Source: Constantimarinum furrinae (GTDB lineage Bacteria > Bacteroidota > Bacteroidia > Flavobacteriales > Flavobacteriaceae). Taken from it: DNA of 64,000 bases. The DNA lies in the NCBI RefSeq assembly GCF_014295415.1, contig NZ_CP052909.1:1860001-1924000 (forward strand). The letters are read 5' to 3'. The stretch's first letter is position 1, and each line of letters begins with the position of its first letter. The notes below the pieces were generated by a model. That model was given only the letters and a program-made list of their open reading frames with translations, made no database searches and was not told the DNA's origin. The position numbers and the translations under genes were made by a program. This document shows positions 35,525 through 48,499 of the stretch, in pieces.

Positions 35525-38500
35525 ATGAAACAATTATTACAATTTCGAAATTCGACCATAAAAAGATCAACCAACGTATGGGTTGTATTCTTGTTTATGT
35601 TTGCTGCGGGATCATTAGTTGCGCAGGAAATTACTATTAATCGTACTGTGGTTGCAAGTCCGACACTTTGCAACCAATTTGATGTAACACTCGAGATCAT
35701 AGGTGACCCGCCTTCTGTTCCAAGTGAGGTGGTTCTTATTATTGATAGATCGGGAAGTATGGACGATGGAGCCAGTCCCTTACCTATTGATTATGCCAAG
35801 GATGCTGCGATAGAATTCGTTGAGAATCTTTTTGAACCCGCTAATAATCCAACGGGATTAAATAGAGTAGCCATTGTAAGTTATGCTGCTTCTGCTTCAT
35901 TGGATATTGGATTAACGTCTTCAGCGGGGGAACAAGATGTCATTGATGCAATAAATGATATTACCACCGGAGGAAATACGAACATACAATCGGGTTTGGT
36001 ACGAGCAGACCAGGAGTTAACCAACAATGGAACCTTCGATTGTAGTACTTCCAGAAGTATTGTTTTACTTACGGATGGTGTAACAAACAGAGATAATAGC
36101 GGGAATTCATGTAGTAATACCGGAGCTAATACCATTTGTCAGCAAAATGCGATTCAGGCGGGTATTAATGCCCAAACTACTGTAGTTTCGGGAGTGACGT
36201 ATAACCAAAATGTATTTAGTGTAGGGCTTTTTGGAGCCATCTCGGGATCTCAACAAACTATCGCTACTAATACTATTGACGCAATTCAAAATGCAGGTTT
36301 GTATACAACCGAAACGGGTGCAGACCTTTCGGGGATCTATACAACCATTCTTGGTCAGCTCGCCGCTGCAGCAAAAGCTGTTCCGGGGGAAGCTTTAGTA
36401 ACTAATTCACTTTCACCGAATTTTAATTATGTAGCGGGCTCCATATCTACAAATAAAGGAAGCGCTTCATTTTCAGGTAGTTTACTTTCATGGTTCGTAG
36501 ATCAGGTAAATGAAGAGACAATAACCTTACAATACAGTATTGAAGCTGCAGTGATTCCGGGTGCCTGCGGAGTACAGAATTCGGGAAATGCACTTCTTAA
36601 ATATATAGATTCAAATTGTAATGTGGTGGAAACACCATTTAATAACCCAAGTATTTGTGTGCCATGTCCAGATCTTACTGACCCTGTTTTGGATCAGTTA
36701 GATTGTACGAATAGTGTGGATTACAGCGCAACTTTCGATACCGGTGCCTGTACTCCCTTTTCAACCAATTTTGAATGGGAGTTCTTCCTGAATAACGTTT
36801 CTGTAGGGACGACATCAGGTTCGTCCTTAGGAGATCTGTCAGGAACTTTTGTTTATGCAGGGGCCCCTCCGTTTGAAGGGGATTTTAGAGCCGAATTAAC
36901 ATTTAGTGGTGTTTACAATAATTGTTCGATCACACCAATCTCGGTTTCATCTACCATTCCGGTATATGTAAACCCCGACGCTCCCATTAGCGGTGGTGAT
37001 CAAATTGAATGTGCCGATACCCCAACCGTTCAGACCTTAACTGCCACTGCCTCTGTTGATCCCGGAGATAGTATTGTATGGTATGATGCTGCTATAAATG
37101 GGTCGGTGGTACTGGACCCATCATTGAGTAGTATTGGCAGTGTAACCTATTATGCTGAAACTATTGATGGTACCAGCGGATGTTCTAGTGCAGACAGAAC
37201 ACCTGTCACACTAACACTATATAACTGTGCGATTTCTATTGAAAAATCGGCAGTGCCTAATAATACAACAACATGTAATCCTATTCCGGCGGGAGGAACG
37301 ATCGCGTATACATTTACTGTAGCGAATGAGGGTAATGTGGAAATTACCGGAGTTGAAGTTAACGATCCTCTAATAGACCCCGTGAATCCTATTCCGGGAC
37401 CTGCTTCCGGGGATCTTATTAATCCGGGGGTTTTAGATGTTGGTGAAGTTTGGACTTATTTAGCGTCCTACACGGTAACTCAGGCGGATATTGTGAACGG
37501 TGAAGTAATGAATACTGCTGAAGTTGACGGAACTGTTACCGGATCGTCTTCTTCATATAATGTAAATGACGATGATTCAGTAACTGTTGAATTATGTCAA
37601 AATGCTGAAATTTCTATCTCCAAAGCCAGTGTTAGTGCTACCGGAACATGTAATAATTTTGAAGTAAACGATCAAATTGATTATACTTTTGTGGTAATGA
37701 ATGAAGGAGATGTAGATATTACCGATGTAGTAGTTACCGACGCAATTCTTGGTGGTGTAATTGCCGGACCGGCTTCCGGAGATTTGAATAACGATTCTAT
37801 TCTGAATGTTGGTGAGGTATGGGGTTATGTTGCCTCCTATACAATAACGCAGACGGATATCGATAATGGCTCTGTGATAAATACAGCTGAAGTGAATGGA
37901 AACACTGCTTTAAATGCTGTAGATGATACCAGTAACGAGGTAACTGTTTTAATTTGTCAGAATCCGGATATTGCCCTTATCAAAGTAGGCAGTTATGATG
38001 GTTTTGATCCTACGGGCGCCTGTATTGCTGCTCCCGGCGATGTGATCACTTATACCTTCAGTGTAAAGAACACCGGAAATGTGACCTTGAGTAATGTGAT
38101 GGTTACCGATGCTGGCGTGACCATGGTAGGTGGTCCTATTGCTTCTTTGGCTCCCGGAGCTGAAGACACCACGACCTTCACGGCCAGTTATGTACTGACT
38201 CAGGCAGATATTGATGCGGGAGAATATTCGAACCAGGCCCTTGCTACGGGAACTCCTCCCAGTGGTCCTGATGTAACGGATGCCTCAGATGACAACTCCT
38301 ATGTAGAGGATGAGCCTACGATCACCGATATTTGTAATGCTGCAAGCATTGCCCTTATCAAAGTAGGCAGTTATGATGGTTTTGATCCTACGGGCGCCTG
38401 TATTGCTGCTCCCGGCGATGTGATCACTTATACCTTCAGTGTAAAGAACACCGGAAATGTGACCTTGAGTAATGTGATAGTTACCGATGCTGGCGTGACC

Positions 38501-41500
38501 ATGGTAGGTGGTCCTATTGCATCTTTGGCTCCCGGAGCTGAAGACACCACGACCTTCACGGCCAGTTATGTACTGACTCAGGCAGATATTGATGCGGGAG
38601 AATATTCGAACCAGGCCCTTGCTACGGGAACTCCTCCCAGTGGTCCTGATGTAACGGATGCCTCAGATGACAACTCCTATGTAGAGGATGAGCCTACGAT
38701 CACCGATATTTGTAATGCTGCAAGCATTGCCCTTATCAAAGTAGGCAGTTATGATGGTTTTGATCCTACGGGCGCCTGTATTGCTGCTCCCGGCGATGTG
38801 ATCACTTATACCTTCAGTGTAAAGAACACCGGAAATGTGACCTTGAGTAATGTGATGGTTACCGATGCTGGCGTGACCATGGTAGGTGGTCCTATTGCAT
38901 CTTTGGCTCCCGGAGCTGAAGACACCACGACCTTCACGGCCAGTTATGTACTGACTCAGGCAGATATTGATGCGGGAGAATATTCGAACCAGGCCCTTGC
39001 TACGGGAACTCCTCCCAGTGGTCCTGATGTAACGGATGCTTCAGATGACAATTCGTATGTAGAGGATGAGCCTACGATCACCGATATTTGTAATGCTGCA
39101 AGCATTGCCCTTATCAAAGTAGGCAGTTATGATGGTTTTGATCCAACGGGCGCCTGTATTGCTGCTCCCGGCGATGTGATCACTTATACCTTCAGTGTAA
39201 AGAACACCGGAAATGTGACCTTGAGTAATGTGATAGTTACCGATGCTGGCGTGACCATGGTAGGTGGTCCTATTGCTTCTTTGGCTCCCGGAGCTGAAGA
39301 CACCACGACCTTCACGGCCAGTTATGTACTGACTCAGGCAGATATTGATGCGGGAGAATATTCGAACCAGGCCCTTGCTACGGGAACTCCTCCCAGTGGT
39401 CCTGATGTAACGGATGCTTCAGATGACAATTCGTATGTAGAGGATGAGCCTACGATCACCGATATTTGTAATGCTGCAAGCATTGCTCTTATCAAAGTAG
39501 GCAGTTATGATGGTTTTGATCCTACGGGCGCCTGTATTGCTGCTCCCGGAGATGTGATCACTTATACCTTCAGTGTAAAGAACACCGGAAATGTGACCTT
39601 GAGTAATGTGATAGTTACCGATGCTGGCGTGACCATGGTAGGTGGTCCTATTGCATCTTTGGCTCCCGGAGCTGAAGACACCACGACCTTCACGGCCAGT
39701 TATGTACTGACTCAGGCAGATATTGATGCGGGAGAATATTCGAACCAGGCCCTTGCTACGGGAACTCCTCCCAGTGGTCCTGATGTAACGGATGCTTCAG
39801 ATGACAATTCGTATGTAGAGGATGAGCCTACGATCACCGATATTTGTAATGCTGCGAGCATTGCCCTTATCAAAGTAAGCAGTTATGATGGTTTTGATCC
39901 TACGGGCGCCTGTATTGCTGCTCCCGGCGATGTGATCACTTATACCTTCAGTGTAAAGAACACCGGAAATGTGACCTTGAGTAATGTGATAGTTACCGAT
40001 GCTGGCGTGACCATGGTAGGTGGTCCTATTGCATCTTTGGCTCCCGGAGCTGAAGACACCACGACCTTCACGGCCAGTTATGTACTGACTCAGGCAGATA
40101 TTGATGCGGGAGAATATTCGAACCAGGCCCTTGCTACGGGAACTCCTCCCAGTGGTCCTGATGTAACGGATGCTTCAGATGACAATTCGTATGTAGAGGA
40201 TGAGCCTACGATCACCGATATTTGTAATGCTGCAAGCATTGCCCTTATCAAAGTAGGCAGTTATGATGGTTTTGATCCAACGGGCGCCTGTATTGCTGCT
40301 CCCGGCGATGTGATCACTTATACCTTCAGTGTAAAGAACACCGGAAATGTGACCTTGAGTAATGTGATAGTTACCGATGCTGGCGTGACCATGGTAGGTG
40401 GTCCTATTGCTTCTTTGGCTCCCGGAGCTGAAGACACCACGACCTTCACGGCCAGTTATGTACTGACTCAGGCAGATATTGATGCGGGAGAATATTCGAA
40501 CCAGGCCCTTGCTACGGGAACTCCTCCCAGTGGTCCTGATGTAACGGATGCTTCAGATGACAATTCGTATGTAGAGGATGAGCCTACGATCACCGATATT
40601 TGTAATGCTGCAAGCATTGCTCTTATCAAAGTAGGCAGTTATGATGGTTTTGATCCTACGGGCGCCTGTATTGCTGCTCCCGGAGATGTGATCACTTATA
40701 CCTTCAGTGTAAAGAACACCGGAAATGTGACCTTGAGTAATGTGATAGTTACCGATGCTGGCGTGACCATGGTAGGTGGTCCTATTGCATCTTTGGCTCC
40801 CGGAGCTGAAGACACCACGACCTTCACGGCCAGTTATGTACTGACTCAGGCAGATATTGATGCGGGAGAATATTCGAACCAGGCCCTTGCTACGGGAACT
40901 CCTCCCAGTGGTCCTGATGTAACGGATGCTTCAGATGACAACTCCTATGTAGAAGATGAGCCTACGATCACCGATATTTGTAATGCTGCAAGCATTGCTC
41001 TTATCAAAGTAGGCAGTTATGATGGTTTTGATCCTACGGGCGCCTGTATTGCTGCTCCCGGAGATGTGATCACTTATACCTTCAGTGTAAAGAACACCGG
41101 AAATGTGACCTTGAGTAATGTGATAGTTACCGATGCTGGCGTGACCATGCTAGGTGGTCCTATTGCTTCTTTGGCTCCCGGAGCTGAAGACACCACGACC
41201 TTCACGGCCAGTTATGTACTGACTCAGGCAGATATTGATGCGGGAGAATATTCGAATCAGGCCCTTGCTACGGGAACTCCTCCCAGTGGCCCTGATGTAA
41301 CGGATGCTTCAGATGACAATTCGTATGTAGAAGATGAGCCTACGATCACCGATATTTGTCAATTGCCAGTCATTGCAATTGTTAAAACAGGCGTCTTTGT
41401 TGACGGAAACGGAAACCAATGTTCAGATCCGGGAGAGTCTATAGACTATACCTTTACGGTAACCAATGAAGGAAATGTAAGTCTGTCAGCTATTTCAGTA

Positions 41501-44500
41501 ACCGATCCTCTTGTAGCTCCGATCACTTTTGTATCGGGAGATACCGATGGTGATACTGAATTGGATGTCACCGAGACCTGGATCTATACTGCATCTTATG
41601 CGATCACTCAGGCCGATATTGATGCCGGGCAGGTAACCAATCAGGCAACTGCCGAAGGTACAGCACCGGATTCTACGGTGGTAAGTGATCTATCTGATGA
41701 TACTTCGGTATTGGAAGACGATCCAACAGTAACACCGCTTTGTCAGTCCGCTGATATTGCAATTATTAAAACAGGCGTCTTTGTGGATGGTAACGGCAAC
41801 CAATGTGCCGATCCGGGAGAAGCTATCGATTATACATTTACAGTAACCAATGAAGGAAATGTAAGTCTGTCAGCTATTTCAGTAACCGATCCTCTTGTAG
41901 CTCCGATCACTTTTGTTTCTGGAGATACCGATGGCGACACTCAATTGGATGTCACCGAAACATGGATCTATACCGGAAGTTATGCTATTACTCAAGTAGA
42001 TATTGACGCAGGGCAGGTAACCAATCAGGCTCCCGCCGAAGGAACCGCTCCGGATACGACAGTGGTAAGTGATCTATCTGATGATACTTCGGTGTTGGAA
42101 GATGACCCAACGGTAACCCCACTTTGTCAGAATCCTGAGATTGCGATCGTTAAAACAGGAGTATTTGTTGACGGTAATGGAAACCAATGTTCAGATCCGG
42201 GAGAAGCTATCGATTATACATTTACAGTAACCAATGAAGGAAATGTAAGTCTGTCAGCTATTTCAGTTACCGATCCTCTTGTAGCTCCGATCACTTTTGT
42301 ATCGGGAGATACCGATGGTGACACTGAATTGGATGTCACCGAGACCTGGATCTATACCGGAAGTTATGCTATTACTCAAGCAGATATTGACGCAGGGCAG
42401 GTAACCAATCAGGCTACTGCCGAAGGTACAGCACCGGATTCTACGGTGGTAAGTGATCTATCTGATGATACTTCGGTGTTGGAAGACGATCCAACAGTAA
42501 CCCCACTTTGTCAAAATCCTGATATAGCGATCGTAAAAACCGGAGTATTTGTAGATGGCAACGGAAATCAGTGTGCCGATCCGGGAGAAGCTATCGATTA
42601 TACATTTACAGTAACCAATGAAGGAAATGTAAGTCTATCAGCTATTTCAGTAACCGATCCTCTTGTAGCTCCGATCACTTTTGTATCGGGAGATACCGAT
42701 GGCGACACTCAATTGGATGTCACCGAAACATGGATCTATACCGGAAGTTATGCTATTACTCAAGCAGATATTGACGCAGGGCAGGTAACCAATCAGGCTA
42801 CTGCCGAAGGTACAGCACCGGATTCTACGGTGGTAAGTGATCTATCTGATGATACTTCGGTGTTGGAAGACGATCCAACAGTAACACCGCTGTGTCAGTC
42901 ACCTGATTTAGCAATCGTTAAAACAGGAGTCTTTGTGGATGGTAACGGCAACCAATGTGCCGATCCGGGAGAAGCTATCGACTATACCTTTACGGTAACC
43001 AATGAAGGAAATGTAAGTCTGTCAGCTATTTCAGTAACCGATCCTCTTGTAGCTCCGATCACTTTTGTATCGGGAGATACCGATGGCGACAACGAACTCG
43101 ATGTCACCGAGACATGGATCTATACCGGAAGTTATGCTATTACTCAAGCAGATATTGACGCAGGGCAGGTAACCAATCAGGCTACTGCCGAAGGTACAGC
43201 ACCGGATACGACAGTGGTAAGTGATCTATCTGATGATACTTCGGTGTTGGAAGATGACCCAACGGTAACCCCACTTTGTCAAAATCCTGATATAGCGATC
43301 GTAAAAACCGGAGTATTTGTAGATGGCAACGGAAATCAGTGTGCCGATCCGGGAGAAGCTATCGACTATACCTTTACGGTAACCAATGAAGGAAATGTAA
43401 GTCTGTCAGCTATTTCAGTAACAGACCCCTTAGTAGCTCCGATCACTTTTGTATCGGGAGATACCGATGGTGACACTGAATTGGATGTCACCGAGACCTG
43501 GATCTATACCGGAAGTTATGCTATTACTCAAGCAGATATTGACGCAGGGCAGGTAACCAATCAAGCTATGGCAGAAGGTATTGCGCCGGATTCTACTGTG
43601 GTAAGTGATTTTTCAGATGATACTTCGGTGTTGGAAGACGATCCAACAGTAACACCGCTGTGTCAGTCACCTGATATAGCGATCGTTAAAACCGGAGTAT
43701 TTGTTGACGGTAATGGAAACCAATGTTCAGATCCGGGAGAGTCTATAGACTATACCTTTACGGTAACCAATGAAGGAAATGTAAGTCTGTCAGCTATTTC
43801 AGTAACAGACCCCCTTGTAGCTCCGATCACTTATGTTTCTGGAGATACCGATGGCGATACTCAATTGGATGTAACCGAGACCTGGATCTATACCGGAAGT
43901 TATGCTATTACTCAAGCAGATATTGACGCCGGGCAGGTAACCAATCAGGCTACTGCCGAAGGTACAGCACCGGATTCTACGGTGGTAAGTGATCTATCTG
44001 ATAATACTTCGGTGTTGGAAGATGACCCAACGGTAACCCCACTTTGTCAGAATCCTGAGATAGCGATCGTTAAAACAGGAGTATTTGTTGACGGTAATGG
44101 AAACCAATGTTCAGATCCGGGAGAGTCTATAGACTATACCTTTACGGTAACCAATGAAGGAAATGTAAGTCTGTCAGCTATTTCAGTAACCGATCCTCTT
44201 GTAGCTCCGATCACTTTTGTATCGGGGGATACCGATGGCGACACTCAATTGGATGTCACCGAAACATGGATTTATACCGGAAACTATATAATTACACAAG
44301 TTGATATTGATGCCGGGCAGGTAACCAATCAGGCTACTGCCGAAGGTACAGCACCGGATACGACAGTGGTAAGTGATCTATCTGATGATACTTCGGTATT
44401 GGAAGACGATCCAACGGTAACTCCACTTTGCCAAAATCCGATTATTTCAATTATAAAAACTAGTGAATTTATTGATGGTAACGGCAACCAGTGTGCCGAT

Positions 44501-47485
44501 CCGGGAGAAGCAATAGAATACATGTTTACGGTAGGTAACGAAGGTAATGTATCACTAATTAATATTGTGGTTACAGATCCATTATTAGGAGGTAATGTTC
44601 CCGGGCCCGATTCAGGGGATCTGGATGGAGATAATGAGTTGGATGTAGAAGAAAAATGGATCTATTCCGGAAGTTATGCTATTACTCAAGCCGATATAGA
44701 TGCCGGACAAGTAATCAACCAGGCCACGGCAGAAGGAACCGCTCCTGACACAACTGTGGTTAGTGATTTGTCTGATGATACTAATGAATTTGAAGATGAT
44801 CCTACAATAACTCCGCTGTGTCAGAATCCTGATATAGCGATCGTTAAGACCGGAGTATTTGTTGATGGAAACGGTAACCAGTGTGCCGATCCGGGAGAGT
44901 CTATAGACTATACCTTTACGGTAACCAATGAAGGAAATGTTTCACTTTCTTCTATTTCAGTTACTGACTTACTTGTGGCTCCAATTACTTTTGTTTCTGG
45001 AGATACCGATGGCGATACTGAATTGGATGTTACCGAAACATGGATCTTTACCGGAAGTTATACAATAACCCAGGATGATATTGATGCTGGACAAGTTACC
45101 AATCAGGCTACCGCTGAAGGTACTGCACCGGATTCTACGGTTGTGAGTGACCTTTCGGATGATACTTCGGTACTGGAAGACGATCCTACAGTGACTCCGC
45201 TTTGTCAGTCACCTGATTTAGCGATAGTTAAGACTGGAGTATTTATAGATGGCAACGGAAATCAGTGCGCCGATCCGGGAGAATTGATCGACTACACCTT
45301 TACGGTAACCAATGAAGGCAATGTTTCTCTTACTTCAATCATTGTAGATGATCTGTTATTAGGAGGAACTGTTCCCGGACCTGTTTCAGGAGATGTTGAT
45401 GGAGATAATGAACTTGATGTGACTGAAACATGGATCTATACTGCATCTTATGTGATCACTCAGGATGATATTGATGCCGGGCAGGTTACTAACCAGGCGA
45501 CTGCTGAAGGTACCGCACCCGACGGAACGGTTGTAGATGATCTCTCTGATAATGATAATGTTCTTGAGGATGATCCTACGGTAACTCCGCTTTGTCAGTC
45601 ACCTGATATAGCGATCGTTAAGACCGGAGTATTTATAGATGGCAACGGAAATCAGTGCGCCGATCCTGGAGAAATGATCGACTACACCTTTACCGTAACC
45701 AATGAAGGCAATGTTTCTCTTGCTTCAATCATCGTCGATGATCTGTTATTAGGAGGAACTGTTCCCGGACCTGTTTCAGGAGATTTTGATGGTGATTCTG
45801 AATTGGATGTGACTGAAACATGGATCTATACAGCATCTTATGCGATCACTCAGGATGATATTGATGCCGGGCAGGTAACCAATCAGGCAACTGCTGAAGG
45901 TACTGCACCCGACGGAACGGTAGTAGATGATCTCTCTGATGATGATAATGTTCTTGAGGATGATCCTACGGTAACTCCGCTTTGTCAGTCACCTGATATA
46001 GCGATCGTAAAAACCGGAGTATTTGTAGATGGCAACGGAAATCAGTGTGCCGATCCGGGAGAATTGATCGAGTATACATTTACAGTAACCAATGAAGGAA
46101 ATGTTTCTCTGGCTTCTATATTATTGACAGATCCACTTTTGGGCGGCACATTTGCGGTGCCGAATTCAGGAGACGATGATGGCGATAATGAACTGGATGT
46201 AACTGAGACCTGGATATATATTAGAAACTATACAATTACTCAGGCAGATATTGATGCCGGACAGGTAACCAATCAGGCTACTGCTGAAGGTACTGCACCG
46301 GATGGTACGGTTGTAACAGACCTGTCTGATGATAACTCTATACTTGAAAATGATCCAACAGTAACTGTTTTATGTCAGAATCCGATCATTGCTTTGATCA
46401 AGACTGGAACTCCTACCGATGAGAATGGTAATGGTTGTATTGATCTGGGTGAGACTATTGTTTATGATTTTGTAGTGACGAATTTGGGTAATGTTGATCT
46501 TACGGGTGTGACTGTTGTTGATCCTATGGTTACGGTTGTTGGTGGTCCTATTTCTTTGGCTGCCGGTGCGAGTGATACGGAGACCTTCAGTGCGGTTTAC
46601 ACTGTTGTTCAGGCCGATGTTGATGCGGGTCAGGTGAGCAATCAGGCTACGGCCTCTGGTACGGCTCCCGATGGTAGTGTCGTTACAGATCTATCGGATA
46701 ACAACAGTAATTTTGAGGATGATCCTACGGTGACAGTTCTGTGTCAGGATCCTTCGATGTCTGTGGAGAAGTCAGGTGTTTTCAATGATGAGAACGCAGA
46801 TGGTTCTGCACAGGCCGGTGAGACTATATCGTATGTCTTTACGGTTACCAATACGGGTAATGTTACCTTGTATGACATAGTGTTGATGGATGATCTTCCT
46901 GGGATTGTATTAGAGGGAGGTCCTATTGCGGTGTTAGAGCCCGGTGAGATTGACGATAGTACCTTTACTGCGAGTTATACAGTTACCGAGGCTGATATTT
47001 TGGCTGGTGAGGTAATTAATCAGGCCATAGGTACTGGAGTTACTGCTACGGGTCAGGTTGTAGAGGATACCTCAGATGATCCTCAGGATCTTACCAATAT
47101 TGATCCAAATGGAGATGGTGAGCCTGATGATCCTACGCGTACGATCTTACCGATAGTAAATCCTGAAGTTCCCTTTGAGATTTTCAACGGTATTACCCCC
47201 GATGGCGATGGTCTCAATGACTTTATGAAGATCGTTGGTATTGAGGAGTATCCTGATAATAACATGAAGATCTTCAACCGTTGGGGTGTTCTGGTTTGGG
47301 AGACCGATGGTTATGGAGGTAGTGATGGTAATGAGAATGTCTTTAGAGGTGTTTCCAATGGTCGAGCTACGGTTCGCGAGGAGAAGGAGCTTCCAACGGG
47401 CACTTACTATTATGTTCTCACGATCCTTGGCGAGGATAATCCTGGTCAATCGAGTTATTCAGGTTACTTATACATAAATAGATAG
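35525..47485 (+). CDS. giant T9SS-exported adhesin: VWA domain, about 26 DUF11/DUF7507-like repeats, type B (gliding-associated) C-terminus
   Basis: 3986 residues. Signal peptide ends SLVAQ (about 34). A von Willebrand A domain (about 67-290) has a full MIDAS set: DRSGS at 74-78, T152 in GGNTNI, and D184 in LLTDGVT. Ig-like segments follow (about 375-565). Then come DUF11/DUF7507-type repeats: two diverged units (about 566-815), nine near-identical 126-residue type-A units (816-1949), thirteen 128-130-residue type-B units (1950-3621) and two more diverged units (3622 to about 3880). The last 105 residues (from [20 protein letters not shown], with [15 protein letters not shown] and GTYYYVLTI) are the type B T9SS sorting domain. 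Such proteins are secreted across the outer membrane with the help of SprF-like partners; the very next gene encodes one. Likely a very long surface filament for adhesion or gliding; no ligand can be named. Confidence 0.9.
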   Translation: MKQLLQFRNSTIKRSTNVWVVFLFMFAAGSLVAQEITINRTVVASPTLCNQFDVTLEIIGDPPSVPSEVVLIIDRSGSMDDGASPLPIDYAKDAAIEFVENLFEPANNPTGLNRVAIVSYAASASLDIGLTSSAGEQDVIDAINDITTGGNTNIQSGLVRADQELTNNGTFDCSTSRSIVLLTDGVTNRDNSGNSCSNTGANTICQQNAIQAGINAQTTVVSGVTYNQNVFSVGLFGAISGSQQTIATNTIDAIQNAGLYTTETGADLSGIYTTILGQLAAAAKAVPGEALVTNSLSPNFNYVAGSISTNKGSASFSGSLLSWFVDQVNEETITLQYSIEAAVIPGACGVQNSGNALLKYIDSNCNVVETPFNNPSICVPCPDLTDPVLDQLDCTNSVDYSATFDTGACTPFSTNFEWEFFLNNVSVGTTSGSSLGDLSGTFVYAGAPPFEGDFRAELTFSGVYNNCSITPISVSSTIPVYVNPDAPISGGDQIECADTPTVQTLTATASVDPGDSIVWYDAAINGSVVLDPSLSSIGSVTYYAETIDGTSGCSSADRTPVTLTLYNCAISIEKSAVPNNTTTCNPIPAGGTIAYTFTVANEGNVEITGVEVNDPLIDPVNPIPGPASGDLINPGVLDVGEVWTYLASYTVTQADIVNGEVMNTAEVDGTVTGSSSSYNVNDDDSVTVELCQNAEISISKASVSATGTCNNFEVNDQIDYTFVVMNEGDVDITDVVVTDAILGGVIAGPASGDLNNDSILNVGEVWGYVASYTITQTDIDNGSVINTAEVNGNTALNAVDDTSNEVTVLICQNPDIALIKVGSYDGFDPTGACIAAPGDVITYTFSVKNTGNVTLSNVMVTDAGVTMVGGPIASLAPGAEDTTTFTASYVLTQADIDAGEYSNQALATGTPPSGPDVTDASDDNSYVEDEPTITDICNAASIALIKVGSYDGFDPTGACIAAPGDVITYTFSVKNTGNVTLSNVIVTDAGVTMVGGPIASLAPGAEDTTTFTASYVLTQADIDAGEYSNQALATGTPPSGPDVTDASDDNSYVEDEPTITDICNAASIALIKVGSYDGFDPTGACIAAPGDVITYTFSVKNTGNVTLSNVMVTDAGVTMVGGPIASLAPGAEDTTTFTASYVLTQADIDAGEYSNQALATGTPPSGPDVTDASDDNSYVEDEPTITDICNAASIALIKVGSYDGFDPTGACIAAPGDVITYTFSVKNTGNVTLSNVIVTDAGVTMVGGPIASLAPGAEDTTTFTASYVLTQADIDAGEYSNQALATGTPPSGPDVTDASDDNSYVEDEPTITDICNAASIALIKVGSYDGFDPTGACIAAPGDVITYTFSVKNTGNVTLSNVIVTDAGVTMVGGPIASLAPGAEDTTTFTASYVLTQADIDAGEYSNQALATGTPPSGPDVTDASDDNSYVEDEPTITDICNAASIALIKVSSYDGFDPTGACIAAPGDVITYTFSVKNTGNVTLSNVIVTDAGVTMVGGPIASLAPGAEDTTTFTASYVLTQADIDAGEYSNQALATGTPPSGPDVTDASDDNSYVEDEPTITDICNAASIALIKVGSYDGFDPTGACIAAPGDVITYTFSVKNTGNVTLSNVIVTDAGVTMVGGPIASLAPGAEDTTTFTASYVLTQADIDAGEYSNQALATGTPPSGPDVTDASDDNSYVEDEPTITDICNAASIALIKVGSYDGFDPTGACIAAPGDVITYTFSVKNTGNVTLSNVIVTDAGVTMVGGPIASLAPGAEDTTTFTASYVLTQADIDAGEYSNQALATGTPPSGPDVTDASDDNSYVEDEPTITDICNAASIALIKVGSYDGFDPTGACIAAPGDVITYTFSVKNTGNVTLSNVIVTDAGVTMLGGPIASLAPGAEDTTTFTASYVLTQADIDAGEYSNQALATGTPPSGPDVTDASDDNSYVEDEPTITDICQLPVIAIVKTGVFVDGNGNQCSDPGESIDYTFTVTNEGNVSLSAISVTDPLVAPITFVSGDTDGDTELDVTETWIYTASYAITQADIDAGQVTNQATAEGTAPDSTVVSDLSDDTSVLEDDPTVTPLCQSADIAIIKTGVFVDGNGNQCADPGEAIDYTFTVTNEGNVSLSAISVTDPLVAPITFVSGDTDGDTQLDVTETWIYTGSYAITQVDIDAGQVTNQAPAEGTAPDTTVVSDLSDDTSVLEDDPTVTPLCQNPEIAIVKTGVFVDGNGNQCSDPGEAIDYTFTVTNEGNVSLSAISVTDPLVAPITFVSGDTDGDTELDVTETWIYTGSYAITQADIDAGQVTNQATAEGTAPDSTVVSDLSDDTSVLEDDPTVTPLCQNPDIAIVKTGVFVDGNGNQCADPGEAIDYTFTVTNEGNVSLSAISVTDPLVAPITFVSGDTDGDTQLDVTETWIYTGSYAITQADIDAGQVTNQATAEGTAPDSTVVSDLSDDTSVLEDDPTVTPLCQSPDLAIVKTGVFVDGNGNQCADPGEAIDYTFTVTNEGNVSLSAISVTDPLVAPITFVSGDTDGDNELDVTETWIYTGSYAITQADIDAGQVTNQATAEGTAPDTTVVSDLSDDTSVLEDDPTVTPLCQNPDIAIVKTGVFVDGNGNQCADPGEAIDYTFTVTNEGNVSLSAISVTDPLVAPITFVSGDTDGDTELDVTETWIYTGSYAITQADIDAGQVTNQAMAEGIAPDSTVVSDFSDDTSVLEDDPTVTPLCQSPDIAIVKTGVFVDGNGNQCSDPGESIDYTFTVTNEGNVSLSAISVTDPLVAPITYVSGDTDGDTQLDVTETWIYTGSYAITQADIDAGQVTNQATAEGTAPDSTVVSDLSDNTSVLEDDPTVTPLCQNPEIAIVKTGVFVDGNGNQCSDPGESIDYTFTVTNEGNVSLSAISVTDPLVAPITFVSGDTDGDTQLDVTETWIYTGNYIITQVDIDAGQVTNQATAEGTAPDTTVVSDLSDDTSVLEDDPTVTPLCQNPIISIIKTSEFIDGNGNQCADPGEAIEYMFTVGNEGNVSLINIVVTDPLLGGNVPGPDSGDLDGDNELDVEEKWIYSGSYAITQADIDAGQVINQATAEGTAPDTTVVSDLSDDTNEFEDDPTITPLCQNPDIAIVKTGVFVDGNGNQCADPGESIDYTFTVTNEGNVSLSSISVTDLLVAPITFVSGDTDGDTELDVTETWIFTGSYTITQDDIDAGQVTNQATAEGTAPDSTVVSDLSDDTSVLEDDPTVTPLCQSPDLAIVKTGVFIDGNGNQCADPGELIDYTFTVTNEGNVSLTSIIVDDLLLGGTVPGPVSGDVDGDNELDVTETWIYTASYVITQDDIDAGQVTNQATAEGTAPDGTVVDDLSDNDNVLEDDPTVTPLCQSPDIAIVKTGVFIDGNGNQCADPGEMIDYTFTVTNEGNVSLASIIVDDLLLGGTVPGPVSGDFDGDSELDVTETWIYTASYAITQDDIDAGQVTNQATAEGTAPDGTVVDDLSDDDNVLEDDPTVTPLCQSPDIAIVKTGVFVDGNGNQCADPGELIEYTFTVTNEGNVSLASILLTDPLLGGTFAVPNSGDDDGDNELDVTETWIYIRNYTITQADIDAGQVTNQATAEGTAPDGTVVTDLSDDNSILENDPTVTVLCQNPIIALIKTGTPTDENGNGCIDLGETIVYDFVVTNLGNVDLTGVTVVDPMVTVVGGPISLAAGASDTETFSAVYTVVQADVDAGQVSNQATASGTAPDGSVVTDLSDNNSNFEDDPTVTVLCQDPSMSVEKSGVFNDENADGSAQAGETISYVFTVTNTGNVTLYDIVLMDDLPGIVLEGGPIAVLEPGEIDDSTFTASYTVTEADILAGEVINQAIGTGVTATGQVVEDTSDDPQDLTNIDPNGDGEPDDPTRTILPIVNPEVPFEIFNGITPDGDGLNDFMKIVGIEEYPDNNMKIFNRWGVLVWETDGYGGSDGNENVFRGVSNGRATVREEKELPTGTYYYVLTILGEDNPGQSSYSGYLYINR
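37970..41371 (+). repeat. nine tandem 378-bp type-A units in the adhesin gene
   Basis: Unit starts (ATTGCCCTTATC or ATTGCTCTTATC) occur at 37970, 38348, 38726, 39104, 39482, 39860, 40238, 40616 and 40994, an exact 378-bp period. The units differ at only a few positions each (for example GATGGTT/GATAGTT, GCATCT/GCTTCT, GATCCTACG/GATCCAACG, AACTCC/AATTCG). Confidence 0.97.
41372..46387 (+). repeat. thirteen tandem 384-390-bp type-B units in the adhesin gene
   Basis: Unit starts at 41372, 41756, 42140, 42524, 42908, 43292, 43676, 44060, 44444, 44834, 45218, 45608 and 45998. Units 9, 11, 12 and 13 are 390 bp, the others 384. They begin like [16 protein letters not shown] and end [15 protein letters not shown] identity is lower than in the type-A block and falls toward the 3' end. 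Confidence 0.95.
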
Positions 47486-47544
47486 AAAAATCGAAAAATA
47501 ACACCGGGAGGTTTTTGTATCTCCCGGGTTAAAAATACTTAACT

Positions 47545-48486
47545 ATGAAACACAGTTATATCACACTCATAATTTTGATTTTGCTAGGGTCTTTCACATC
47601 GATGGCTCAGCAGGATCCTCAGTATACGCAGTATATGTATAACACCCAGGTGGTGAATCCTGCCTATGCTGGTTCTCGGGAGGCCTTAAGTTTTGGTGCT
47701 TTGTACCGTACCCAGTGGGTTGGTTTTGAGGGGGCTCCCAAGACGGGTACCTTTACGGTGAACACTCCCATAGGTGCTTTACAGAACATGGGTTTGGGTC
47801 TGTCTATTGTAAGAGATGAGTTGGGGCCTGCCATTGAGTCCAATGTAAACATTGATTATTCGTACTGGATCAATACCTCCGATAATGCCAAGTTGGCCTT
47901 TGGGCTAAAGGCCGGGTTGGATCTTTTGGATGTTGATTTTACCAAGCTCAATATTTTTGACAGCAATGATCCCAGGTTTCAGAACAATATCGATAACAAG
48001 CTTCAGCCACAGATAGGGGCGGGATTGTATTATTATACGGATAATTTTTATGCCGGGTTGTCGGTTCCTAATTTTTTAACCACCAAGCATTTTGATGAAA
48101 GCAGTATCGCCAACACCAGTGTAGAGACCGTAGCGGCGGAGCGTTTGCATTATTTTCTGATTGCGGGATATGTTTTCGATGTGAGTGATAATTTAAAGTT
48201 CAAGCCAGCGACCCTGGTCAAGGCCGTTAGTGGTTCTCCGCTTCAGTGGGATGTCTCTGCTAACTTTTTGCTTTATGATAAGTTTACCGTTGGGGCTGCC
48301 TATCGTTGGAGTGCTGCCATGAGTGCTATGGTTGGTTTTCAGGCCAGCGATGAGATCTTCATTGGATTTGGCTATGATTATCAGACCACCGATATTGAGG
48401 ATTACAGTGATGGTTCCTATGAGATCATGCTTCGCTTTGATCTGTTTAAAAAGCCTGAACGTGTATTAACGCCAAGATTCTTCTAA
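47545..48486 (+). CDS. PorP/SprF family type IX secretion system protein
   Basis: 313 residues with a signal peptide (ending SMAQ, about residue 22). The mature N-terminus QDPQYTQYMYNTQVVNPAYA and SFGALYRTQWVGFEGAPKTG are the PorP/SprF hallmark. The rest alternates beta-strands of an outer-membrane barrel, with a C-terminus YEIMLRFDLF. SprF-like proteins pair with type B T9SS cargo such as SprB and help attach or translocate it. Position directly after a type B cargo gene (60 bp) and before an OmpA gene (14 bp) supports a dedicated partner role. Confidence 0.9.
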   Translation: MKHSYITLIILILLGSFTSMAQQDPQYTQYMYNTQVVNPAYAGSREALSFGALYRTQWVGFEGAPKTGTFTVNTPIGALQNMGLGLSIVRDELGPAIESNVNIDYSYWINTSDNAKLAFGLKAGLDLLDVDFTKLNIFDSNDPRFQNNIDNKLQPQIGAGLYYYTDNFYAGLSVPNFLTTKHFDESSIANTSVETVAAERLHYFLIAGYVFDVSDNLKFKPATLVKAVSGSPLQWDVSANFLLYDKFTVGAAYRWSAAMSAMVGFQASDEIFIGFGYDYQTTDIEDYSDGSYEIMLRFDLFKKPERVLTPRFF

Positions 48487-48499
48487 AAACCACACCACT

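Noticed and set aside
44329-44523. Antisense frames within the adhesin and HYR protein genes
   Set aside because: Shadow frames of repetitive coding sequence, with low-complexity Ser/Val/Gly translation and no start context.
37970-46387. Regular repeats considered as a CRISPR array or satellite
   Set aside because: Units are 378-390 bp, fully coding in one frame, without spacers; they are protein repeats.
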